Shown in pieces: positions 1-10,645 of a DNA stretch of 64,000 bases. Positions within the stretch are counted from its first letter, which is position 1, and every line of letters starts with the position of its first letter. The DNA comes from Nymphaea colorata (Eukaryota; Streptophyta; Magnoliopsida; Nymphaeales; Nymphaeaceae). The stretch lies in NCBI RefSeq assembly GCF_008831285.2, contig NC_045139.1, positions 19,422,892 through 19,486,891 on the forward strand. Reading direction: 5' to 3'. Under the pieces are notes generated by a model. That model saw only the letters and a list, made by a program, of their open reading frames with translations, did not search any database and had not been told where the DNA came from. The position numbers were made by a program, and so were the translations under genes.

Positions 1-14
1 ACGACAATGTAGTG

Positions 15-208
15 AGTTCAATTGAATTTGATTTGATTGCATTGTGATTTGATCACAATGTGCTGTTAGTTCAATTGAATTTGATTTGATTGCATTGCGA
101 TTTGATGACAATGTAGTGGGAATATAATGATTGCACTAAATTTTATACTTTATAAAAAAAAGTTTGTTATGTAGTGCTAATATAATGATTGCACTAAACT
201 TTATACTT
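15..208. repeat. Two short tandem duplications
   Basis: A segment starting AGTTCAATTGAATTTGATTT at 15 recurs at 68, a period of 53 bases with few differences. A second segment, AATATAATGATTGCACTAAA, occurs near 121 and again near 179, a period of about 58. Both are simple local duplications in AT-rich DNA. The array may begin before the window. Confidence 0.8.
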
Positions 209-789
209 CTAGAAAAAGTTTGGTTGAAAACTAATGTGGAAACAATGAATCTATTAGAATTATAATTACTGTTTATCAATTATAAATGAATAATATTTTT
301 ATATAGTTGAATAATATTTTTGTATAGTTGTATATTGAGCACAATTTCATGAATATAATATAATATTAGTATTTTTTTATAGGATTTATGAAATACTATT
401 TTAGTATTTCTTTGGCTAAACTCTTTGTGACATTAAAGTAGATTCATGAAATATTACAATGTTCTTATTACCAAATAAGTGTTTAAATGTTCATTTCATG
501 GCTCATAAAGTTACATTATTTTACATTATTTTTTTAAAACCGAACCCGTAGATACGTTTTTTTGTAAAACTACAATAGTAAACATTGAATCATGTTTTGC
601 AAACATATAAGAATAGTTTTGTAAGTTAAAAAAATGACAACTAATTTCTTGAACTTTTACAAACTATAATCATTTTCATTAAGGTTTCCTACAGACGGCA
701 GATTTCACAAAAAAGAAGAAGTAAAAATGTAAAAAATAGGTTTGCTGATCTGTTAATAGAAAGTGCCAACTGTTCCTACTTTATCTTTC

Positions 790-801
790 CCTCCCCCCCC
801 C

Positions 802-831
<30 letters not shown>
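790..831. repeat. Compound microsatellite C(n)-(CT)n-(TA)n
   Basis: A C homopolymer runs into CT dinucleotides and then TA dinucleotides. It is simple sequence with no evident coding role. Confidence 0.9.
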
Positions 832-832
<1 letters not shown>

Positions 833-1742
833 CACAACAGATCTGGATCCCGTTCAAGTTCCGATTGAAGTTCACAAATTTTATAGGGATTTAAGATTGG
901 GCATAAAGGGCGTGATCCACTTGCGTAATGAACCTGGATTATTTGAGATGGAAGGTCATTGGTTTGGATATGGATCTGGTCGATTACAAAGCTGGATATC
1001 TGTAGTAGGACGAAGTGTGTTGCATCAATTCCTTCAACCGAACACCTACTGTTTCCAAGCATGCATCTGGAAAAGGGGAAGAACAAGTTTAAAACCCAAA
1101 TCCAGATCATGTAGAGTTTAATACTGTGGATTCGGATATGGATCAGTTTATGAGGCTTTGCGGAGGGATATGGATAGCTCAGATCAATTTTCTGATCTAA
1201 TTGTATTCTGACCCGAGTACGCTAGATCCATCTAAGGGTGACAGGGGCGGATGGTGTAGATCCAGATCAAAAATCAGTTGCAGGATTTGGGCCCGAATTC
1301 AGAGCCGAATCAGATCCAATCAAGTGCAAGTGATAAAATGGGGGACTTGAGATATATGTAACGACATTAGGTGTGGACGTGCCCCTAGAATTTGTTCCCA
1401 TGTTGGATTTTTTGATCCAGAACTAATTTGGATCGACGAAAAAACTGGATTATGCTCTAGATCTAAACAGATGCAATTCAAACAACGATCAAAATCCATT
1501 ACGAATCCGATAAAGACACAGATATTCAGCTAGCAACTGTATCTGATCCATTTGCATCCCTAGGGTCCGAGTCCCAGACTCCCAGGAAGAGGGACCGGGG
1601 GAAGAAGAAGTCACAACTCAGTAGAGAAGAAAGAAGAAGAAGACGAAGAGGAGGAGGAGGAAACAGAACTGCGGCTGCTCCCATCATCATACTCTAGGCT
1701 GCTAGGGAAGGAGGAAGAAAGAAAAGAAATCGAGTTGCAAGA

Positions 1743-4700
1743 ATGGAGTCGGAGTCAGGAGGGAAGGCGTTGGAGGGGGAGATGGAGGTGGAGGCATTCA
1801 AGCGACTCTTCCCGCTTCCCTTCTACGAGAAGCACCTCTCCCAATCCCTCCGCCCCGACTCGAGGTCCCTCGACGAGTCCCGCCCCACCATCCTCGTCCT
1901 AGGCACGGTCCAGACCGCCGACGGCTCGGCCACCGCCAAGATCGGCCACACTGTAAAAAAAAAAGAAAGAAAAAACTTATGTGGCTTGCTTAATATTCTA
2001 CTGTCATTTCCTTCCTTATTCTATTGTTTTGCTTGCAGACGATGATGGCTGCAATCAAGTTGGAGATCATGATTCCGACATCTGAGTCGCCTAACGAGGG
2101 CGCCATTGGTTGGTAACCATCTCTGGGTCTCTTGGTAGTGGGTTTCAAATTGGGCGTGATTCTTAATGCGGGATTTCTCTTAGCAGCTATCGAATTCCAT
2201 ATGCCCCCTGTATGCTCGCCTATTGTCAGGCCAGGTCGACCTGCAGAGGTCGCTCCTGTGATTTCTAAGCAGCTTTCGGATGTCATATTGAGGTACAACG
2301 ATTGTCTTTTTTTTTTTTTTTTTTTTTAAAATTGGTTTTCGGAGTTCTTTGAACCCAAACTCATTGCCAGTAAGCGGAAATACTTGAATCATTCGTTCTT
2401 TACTTCATTTTATAACTCAAAATGTATGTAAGACATACTCTCCAGTGTTTAACATAAAATTTATATAAGATATGCTTTTGCTAGTTAAGAACTTACGTGA
2501 ACCAACATCTATTGCTTGTGCTATTGCCTTCGAACAAGTTATCTTGTGAAGCTAGTCATGAGTGGTTCATTTCACTTCCAACCTCTGAAACCAGTTGAGA
2601 ATGTTCTTTATGTGAATGCGCTGATATGTTTGATTGGTTGGTTGAGCTTCTTAACTTCTAGTGATAGTTAATCTTTCTCCCCTTTTCAGTGGAAGAATGT
2701 GCGACTGTGCTAACATGTGCATGAACGTTGTGTGATATGGAGGTCAAAGATGGACTTTCAGATTCTAAACAATGAGATTCACAGGAATTATCTGGTGAAT
2801 GTTTCCAATTTATGTGCAAAAGTCGTCGTTGCCAAAAAATGGACAAGGAAGAGAAATAGCTAAAAGTAGATACATATTTAGGTTGGGGTTAACCTGTTTG
2901 TTAATGAAGGATTCATCCTGTTGAAAAAAACAGAACCAAACCTTTGACTTTTCTTCTTTATGTTTCACTATCTTGACTTTGCCCTTTGATATTTCCAGCA
3001 TTGCCTTCTTTTGATCGTCCATCTAATTGAGGGTTTTTTATGCCACAAAGTTCATCTACTCCTTTTGGTGAATAGGATGTAGTCTTGCACATTCTTTAAT
3101 AGTTTATGTAGATTATATTTGGTAAATCTTTTCGTTAGTTTGCAACTTTGTAGTAGCATATAGTAAAGGTGAGACACATGACCGTGATAACAGGTTGAAT
3201 TTTTGTTTGTACAGTTCTGGTATGATAAATTTGGGTGAACTTTCAATAATTAGTCGAAAAGCAGCATGGATGGCCTATCTGGTAATTCTCTTTGCTACTC
3301 TTTTAATGACTTGATTTGATCTAAGATTTTGTAATATCAGATTACTGTCATCCACCAAAGACACGCACAAAAAAACAAGAAAGAAGGAGAAGAGAAGTGC
3401 CAAAGGATAGGGACGGCAACAACAATAACTGTCTGTTGAACCCTAAGATTATATTGAAAAATCAATCTTTTACACCATGGACTGATAAGTCCTATTAAAA
3501 ACAAAGAATATTACAGCCATGCCGTTAATGAGAAAACATAACGTTAAAAGGAAAAACACCTAATATGATGTTTGGATCTGATCCAGATCGTGACGTCATG
3601 ACCCAAACCTTATACACGTTTTAACACTCTCCTTCAAGTTCTACATGGTCTTGCATCATGTACAACTTGTTCTTTAGCAACCAGAATTGTCGTCTTGTTA
3701 ATCCTTTAGAAAATAAGTTTGCCAACTGATCTTCAGTTCTAGCATGTTGGAGCTTTATCTCCTTTTCCTCAACCTTTTGTTGAATAAAATGTTGATTGAT
3801 TTCAATGTGTTTGGTCCTGCTATGTTGGATGGGATTAAGAGCAATGTTAATTGTGCTTTGATTGTCACTTAGGAGCATTGAGCAAGCAATCTTCTCTCCT
3901 AAATTATTCAACAAATGTCTAATCCAAGTAGCTTTTGCTATGCTTGCAGCCATTGACCAGTATTCTATCTTGGTACTAGATCGTGCCACAACCTTTTGCT
4001 TTTGACTGCTCAAAGACACAAGATTATGCCCTATGAAAACACAATAATCACTCACTAATCTCTCATTTGGATCACCTGCCCAATCTGCATCTGTGTAAGT
4101 GATTATCTCATGTCCATGATCCACATTATCATTTTTATGGTAAACAAGGCTTTCTTTTATAGTGCCTTTTAGATATCTTAAAAATGTGTTTCAATGCCTC
4201 CATATGACCTTCTCTTGGAGCATGCATAAACTAAGAAAACCTGATTAACAACGTAAACAATGTCATGCTTGGTAAATGTAAGATACTGTAACATACCAAC
4301 AACGCTTCAATATCTTGTAGGATTGGCATAAGCCTCACCAACTTTAGAACTTAATCTGTGATGTAATACGCTAGGAGTAGTAGCCGGTCTACAGTTTGTC
4401 ATGCTTGTCTTTTCCAAGAGATCAAGAGTATACTTTTGATGCATGAGTGTCAATGTGTCCCCTTGTCTATCAACCTCTACCCCAAGAAAGTACCTTAATT
4501 CTCCTAAATTCTTCATCTTAAAGATCTTCATTGAGCATTGTTTTACCTCTCCCTCATGCTCATTTGTACTTCCTGTTATAACAATATCATCAACATATAT
4601 AAGGAGAAGAGTTGTGATACATTTCTTTTGGTAGAAAAAATTTGTAAAGAAAAACTCTCAAACCAAGAACGAGATGCTTGCTTTAACTCATACAGAGAGG

Positions 4701-7700
4701 TTTTCAATTTGACAGCCAAGTGGAAGGATCTTTTTATGCATATCCTGGGGGTTGTTCCATATAAACTTCTGCCTTCAAATCTCCATGCAAGATGCATTCT
4801 TAACATCCATCTTTCTGAGTGTCCATCATTGATCAAGAGCTAAAGTTATGATGTTACATATTGTACCCATTTTAACCACCGGACTATAGGTTTCATCATA
4901 ATCTTCACTCTATTGTTGCGTGAAACCCCGATCCACAAGACGTGCCTTATATCTTTCAATGCTCCCTTCTGGTTTATATTTTATTTTATAAACCCATTCG
5001 AAACCAACAACATTCTTTCCTTCTGGTCATGGTACCACATCCCAAGTCTGACACTCATGAAGAGCTTCCATTTCTTCATTCATAGCTTCAATACAGCTTG
5101 ATTGAGAGAGAGTGGCTCATCCTGCATTGTCAGTTGAAAAACAAGAGAAAATGTATCATGACACCCAACGTTGAATTGGATGCTGAATACGAGTCGATCT
5201 CCGCCTTTGTTCAGTGATGGTTACCTCTAGATTACTCGGCCCCTTTTCTATGCCCCTTCTGACATATACTTATCCAAAAAAGTGCTCAATAGGATGTTCT
5301 TCATCGGTTTGATGGTTGCTTAAACCCTCACTACTGTTTGAGGATGATTGAATGGTGGATTGACATGTGTGCTCCATATTGGTAAAAAGATCAACACTCA
5401 ACCATGGATCATACATCTACACTATCTTGGGTTGCACTCGATTTGACACGTCCACGCCAAAATCTTGTTCATCAAAAACAACATTTCAGGAGGTTCTAAT
5501 ACGTTTTGAAGTGGGATCATAACACTGATATCCTTTATACTCGTCTACATATCCTACAAATTTGCACTTTGTCGCCTTGTCCTGAAACTTATTTCTCAAA
5601 GATGAATCAATATGCACATTACATACACACCCAAAAGTACTCTGTTCATTATAGCATGGATGTTGATCAAACAAAATATAATAAGGAGATTTCCCTTTCA
5701 AGATGGACACAGGAAGAAGATTTATAATGTAGACCGATGTATTAAAGCTCTCCATCAAAAGGGTATTGGGCACATTACTGTCATATAACATGTTTATAAC
5801 ACTTTCTACGATATGATGATGTTTACTTTCTACAACACCATTTTGTTGCGAGGTATATGGGCAAGAAATTTGTCATCCTATTCCATTATCTCGAAGAAAG
5901 ACAATAAAATCGTTTGCCTCTTACTCTCCTCCACCATCACATTGCAGATGCACAATATCATAGGAAAATTTTATTTTATCCATAGAATAAAAATTTTGAA
6001 ATACATCGTGTTTATGTTTCATGAAATATATCCTAGTATAGTAGGAATATGAATCAATGAAATGACATAATATCGGCTTCTAGATAAAGAAGGAATACGA
6101 GCGGGTCCCCAAACGTCAGAGCAAGCAATTTCAAAAGGCCTCGAAGCTCTTTTGTTAATAATATGAAATGGAAGAACAAGAACATGACTCTTATAGAGTT
6201 AATTCAAGCACTTTCTTAGACTTTGAAGGAGATGACAAACTGGACTCTAGAATAAGATTGCTAGAAACAACTTTCAACAAAATTTTTACTACAATGACCC
6301 GAACGACCGTGTTAGAGTTCTGATTTATTACAATAGCTAGAGACTCTCAATGAACGAATTAGGACTGAAAAACTTTGATGACTCTGAAGAAGGCTTCGAT
6401 GTCTTCAATTGAAGAACAGGGACTGAAGAAACTGAAGAGGTGATTGGGTTCTCCTTGAAGATATACATGTCTCCACGTTGTTTTCCCTCAGCGAACATCT
6501 CCTTCGTTTGAAGATTCTTAACATTGACAGATGGAGTAAATTCGCTGGTTGAATGCATATCATCAACAAGTTTAGCTACAGACACGTTATTCTTTTTAAT
6601 GTTAGGAGTGAGAAGGACATTGGACAAAGGAAGAGACGATTTTGACATGTAAATTTGTGCATTTGCCAATATGACTTATGGAGTGATGAGATCTATCACC
6701 CGTAACTATACTACCTTTCCCAAGATAAGGAAATAGGTTAGATAAGTTACTTGCATTGTCCGTCACATGTGAGGCTGCCCCTGAATCAACGTACCACAGT
6801 CCTTGCTCATTCTGCTTGAACGTCCTTTGTGATAGGGCTGACAATAAGACATGATGTACATCTCCTGGTGGTATCCTCGTTCCATGAGAGTTAGTTGGCC
6901 TATTTTCTGGTTTATGCATTTTTCTTTTATTCTGAGGGTTAAACCAACAGTTAGCTTTCACATGTCCCCTTTTATTGCATTGGAAGCATGTGGGGATTCT
7001 CTTTTGATTTCCTGTAGTAGAGCTTCCTGGAATGATGGGTGTAGGCAAAATGCCTCGTCCTCCATGTCCAAAATGACCTCTGGCCCTGCCTGCTTGATGT
7101 CTTCCATTCCCTCGTCCATAACCTACGAAAGTCTCTGTAGCAGGCATTGAATGAAACTGGTTGAATCTTTCTCTTCTGCTCTCTGCGTCATGATATTCTT
7201 GTGATGGAGAAGCTTTGCCTGTAGTTCTTCAAAAGTGGGCAGCTGCGGATGACACTGCAGTGCTATAGTCAGCATGCCAAAATCAGGTCCTAAGCCATTT
7301 ATAAGCTGTTGGACTTTGTCCTTATCTGAAATAGCACTACCAATGGCTACCAACTGATCGGTGATGGCCTTCCTGCGACCAATATACTCCATGACTGACA
7401 TCAAACCCTTCTTCAAATTCTGAAATTCTTTCTTCAAAAATAGAACTGTGCCTCTGATATTTGAGAATAAGTCTGAGATAAATGAGTCCATATCTCTGCT
7501 GCAGTGTAATCATCTGAAAGAGTAGCCAATATTTCTTGAGAGAGTGTTGAAGTGATGTAGGCAACCAAAGATTGTTCGCGTTTTCTCCAATATGTATATT
7601 CTGGATTGTTTGTGAACTTGGAACATGTGGCACCTTTCTCATCCTTAGATTCCTGTACAATAACCTTCGGTGGTGCAGGAGACGAACCATTGTGATGCTT

Positions 7701-10645
7701 ATCGAGATCTTGACCTCATATAAACAGAAGTATTTGTCTCTTCCAGGTCAAGAAATTAGAATGAGTGAGTTTTTCAGTGACTAGCTGATTCAAGAAGTTG
7801 GCTAATGGACCAGAATGCATAGAGGAATCCATTGACAAGGGAAGAACAAAAACAAGATCAGAAAAATTCAAAGACAAGTAAGAAAGAAAGACGAATATGA
7901 AGAAGGAGACCTCTAATCAGCAATAAAACAGTATCAGCCCCTATCAACCCGCCTTTCAAACAAGGTAAGCTGATATAAGCAAAAAGCAAAAGCTCGGTTT
8001 TTTTATATATATTTTTTTAACGAGCCTGCTGAAGGGGTAAAACCTGCTGGAAGTGGGGCAAAGAAAGAAAGGCTTATTGTGAACATTCGTTTTTTTTTCT
8101 TTTTTGGGCGGGGGTGTTTTTTTTTAGGTGGGGGGGGGGGGGGGCTAGAAGCCTGCTGGAAAAGAGCAAAGATGGTAACCTGTTTCTGTCAACCTGCACA
8201 AGCTTGGCAGATGGACAAAACTGGAGACCAAATATGGAGGAGAATAAAAGAACTACAGAGTAGATAGAAAAATGAAAACGTCAACCAATTGTGATGATAA
8301 AGAGTGGTTTAATACTGCTGTTACTAACTTATAAGGAACTGACTAGACAAAAGGGACGTTGGTCTACTGAGAATGGTCAAGACTAATGGGCAGACCTCAA
8401 ACACGTGCAGGGAGTAGAGAATACAGACTAAAGAGAGGACTATACGGCGTCATTAAGAGCATAGCTTAAAAGGAATACCAAAAGAAACAGTAACAGAGAA
8501 TGATGAGAGATCACCAAGAATAGAAATAAGAAGACAGGAAAGATGACAGATCAGATTATCGTCAGAAAAGAGGGATTTCTTGAGTGAAAAGACAACTTAG
8601 ATCTCTTTGAGCATGCCTCTAGTAAATGCCTGCAACCTGGCTTGATACCATCTAACATTTTGTAATATCAGATTACTGTGGCATCCACCAAAGACTTATG
8701 CACAGAAAAACGAGAAAGAAGGAGAAGAGAAGTGCCAAAGGATAGGGACGACGGCAGTGGCAGTAACTGTCCGCTGAACCCTAAGATTATATTATAAAAT
8801 AAATCTTTTACACCATCGACTAATAAGTCCTATTAAAAATAAAGAATATTTCAGCCATGCCATTAATGAGAAAACATAACGTTAAAAAGGACAAACAGTT
8901 TCTTGCTATGATGATGACAATGATGGCAATTACTACGTGGGTTTTTGTAGGACATTTACTGTTTGGATGCAGATGGCTCTCTTTTTGATGCCGCATTACT
9001 TTCAGCTGTTGGCGCCTTTGTTAATTGTAAGTTATGTCTTTCCTCATTCATGAAATGAATGCTAACTTGTATTGATGGAGCTTATTAATGCACTTTTCTC
9101 ATTTAGCAGTTCACCCAAAAAGTTATGATGTCTGTATGAGTTTGGTTCATCTTAACAATCCTGGTGTTTCTCTGATCATGTCTATTGACTGTTGTTATGA
9201 ATTGTTAACTAAAAATTGTAGTTGCTTAAGATCACTGACTGCTAGTAGCTTTTTTCCTCACATGCTTAAATTTCTTTTATTTTCTCTGTTATCCTGGATG
9301 GTTACACCTGCAGTTCACCATTACAACCCTTGTGGAGCAAGCTTTGGTGCTTGAAAATCTAAGAATCCTCTTACAAATTATTGGTTTGGGAGCTTTGTCC
9401 TGCTGTCTTAACTTCACATGGACATTGCATTTGTCACTTCATTAGACCAGATCCTGAGCTCCACATTCAAAACTTGGAACACTTTATGGAGGTAGCTGAG
9501 TTAATCCTTGTCTGAGTTAGGAAACAAGTCTCTCTCAAATCTCATCTTTGTAATCTGCTTCCTACTCGGCTACCTAATTTGGCCAAGCTACTGGGTCAAA
9601 TTTGTTGACTCCATGTTTGCCAATTGTACTTTTGTATAAGACTTAGGTCTCTAAGTGTCTAGTCAATTGTTATGTTTGCCAACTATATCCTGAGCAGGGA
9701 TAACTCTTGAACAAGCAAAACCCGCACCTTAGGTTTGATTCATTTGCTTCCCCAATCAAACTTGCATTGTACTTTTGCAACCAATTACTCCTTAGAAACC
9801 TTATTTTTAGGAATTTTAGTGCCATTTTCCTCTCTCAGTGTCTTACTTGAATATAATTGCTTATGTTAGTCATTTATTATTTGCATCTAGTCTATATTGT
9901 TGAGCATCACCTAGGTGACACCTAGTCGCTAGTTCTATGTAGATCTTGAAGGTTAGAATCCCAGAGAACAAAATTCTTGACTTTTATAGGCTGAATGTTG
10001 AACTTCCTGTACTCTTGACTTTTGGTGATGCCATTGCTCTGTTTACTAGGTTTCTCTAATCAACAAGCACTAAATGATTAAAAGTTGCTTCCATAAGTTT
10101 TTTTTACCCTGCAATTATTTCAGTTTATCATTTGTGTTGGTAATCGTGGAATGAACCACGTTATTATCACTCCTGTGCAGTGGAAATCCCCCCTGTTTCT
10201 CTCAGTGATGAAGGACGGATAACTGTTGCTTCTGCGGAGCTTTTAGAACACACAGAAGTGGTAGGCAGTAAGGAGAAAAGGAAGTTGCAGCTGGGGGAGA
10301 TTCCATTGTCACTAACATGTGTGCTACACAAGAAGTATATACTGGCGGACCCAAATGCAGAAGAAGAATCCATCATGGACACACTTGTAACCATCGTGTT
10401 GGATACATCAAGCCGCCTCCTGTTCTTGTATAAACCAGGGGGTCTATTTCTTGCTAATTCGTCAATGCTCCAGGTTCAATTTCTCTTACTCGTTTGGAAT
10501 TTGTGCTATTGTTACATTCATGTCTCCTAAGTAACAGATTTGCGGTGAATTACAGTCCTGTGTGCAGCTTGCAAAATCTAGACTGACTGTTTTGAAAGAG
10601 ATATTGAGAGATGCACTTTCAGAGATGGATGTTGATGAAGAGTAA
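1743..10645 (+). CDS. RRP43: Exosome complex component RRP43 (EXOSC8 type), seven exons
   Basis: This encodes a non-catalytic RNase PH-fold subunit of the RNA exosome ring, which takes part in 3'-to-5' RNA processing and decay in nucleus and cytoplasm. Exons, all GT-AG with consistent phase: 1743-1952, 2039-2108, 2187-2292, 3215-3281, 8951-9026, 10181-10473 and 10538-10645, giving 309 residues, close to the usual plant length. Family landmarks in order are AFKRLFPLPFYEKHL and RPDSR near the N-terminus, EFHMPPVCSPIVRPGRPAE, SRKAAWMAYLDIYCLDADG across the exon 4/5 junction, and FDAALLSAVGAF. The ATG at 1743 is the first in frame and gives the family N-terminus. The C-terminus ends MDVDEE. Intron 4 (5.7 kb) holds an antisense copia element. 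Exon 3 has a TAGCAG tandem acceptor. The exon 2 donor GTTGGT is weak but is the one that keeps frame. The family assignment is secure; the last exon boundary is less so. Confidence 0.93.
3330..3626 (-). repeat. 3' LTR of the copia element
   Basis: On the minus strand the LTR starts TGTTAAAACG at 3626, directly after a polypurine tract TGAAGGAGAG (3627-3636), and ends GATATTACA at 3330. The pol stop codon overlaps its first bases. U3 contains the palindrome TGACGTCA (3591-3598), a bZIP-type core, about 30 bases into the LTR. About 230 bases match the right-hand LTR; the outer 68 bases have no counterpart there. Confidence 0.8.
3621..7832 (-). pseudogene. Copia gag-pol remnant
   Basis: Gag probably starts at the ATG at 7832. 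The N-terminal gag motif (NFLNQLVTEKL) is followed by an in-frame TGA at 7716-7718. A CCHC zinc knuckle (CFQCNKRGHVKANC) lies at about 6947-6988 and the aspartic protease motif DSGA near 6785. Integrase C-terminal blocks occur around 5486-5791. The RT YVDD motif lies near 4580-4600 in a frame shifted against its neighbours, and a further RT block (NLGELRYFLGVEV) at 4307-4531. RNase H spans 3621-4124 with DADWAGD and the late copia block TRRQFWLLKNKL. Stops and frameshifts separate these blocks, so no full polyprotein can be made. Confidence 0.9.
8130..8144. repeat. G homopolymer in the copia leader
   Basis: Fifteen consecutive G on the plus strand, preceded by GGGCGGGGG at 8106-8114. It lies in the untranslated leader between the primer-binding site and gag, and could form a G-quadruplex on the strand that is sense for RRP43 pre-mRNA. 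Confidence 0.75.
8636..8650 (-). other. Primer-binding site of the copia element (initiator tRNA-Met type)
   Basis: The minus strand reads TGGTATCAAGCCAGG ten bases inside the 5' LTR. This matches the usual plant copia site complementary to initiator methionine tRNA, except that one G is missing. It fixes the element's orientation. Confidence 0.85.
8661..8897 (-). repeat. 5' LTR of the copia element, outer U3 end missing
   Basis: This aligns with 3330-3558 of the left LTR, including GTGCCAAAGGATAGGGACG and the shared TAACGTTATG region. It stops at 8897, where host intron sequence begins, so the first 68 bases of U3 present in the other LTR are absent. With the U3 start lost, no target-site duplication can be recognised. 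Confidence 0.8.

Larger units (their letters stand above)
1..1742. other. Intergenic region upstream of the RRP43 gene
   Basis: I see no protein gene here. The first 250 bases hold two short tandem duplications (separate entry). Bases 250-780 are AT-rich without visible structure. A C-run, CT and TA microsatellite lies at 790-831. From about 840 to 1560 the words GGATCTGG, GATCCAGATC and GATCCGAAT recur many times, which suggests an old dispersed repeat of unknown family. Bases 1600-1740 are GAA/GGA-rich and are probably the 5' UTR and proximal promoter of the next gene. Confidence 0.6.
3330..8897 (-). mobile_element. Degenerate Ty1/copia LTR retrotransposon in RRP43 intron 4, antisense to the gene
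   Basis: The element reads on the minus strand: 5' LTR on the right, primer-binding site, gag, protease, integrase, reverse transcriptase, RNase H, polypurine tract, 3' LTR on the left. The domain order integrase before RT identifies Ty1/copia. The two LTRs are roughly 90% alike by eye, so the insertion is not recent. No clean 5-bp target duplication is visible: GATTT lies left of the element and GTTTC right of it. The right LTR also lacks the first part of U3. Multiple frame breaks make it non-autonomous. It sits wholly within the intron, ending 53 bases before exon 5 of RRP43. Confidence 0.93.
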
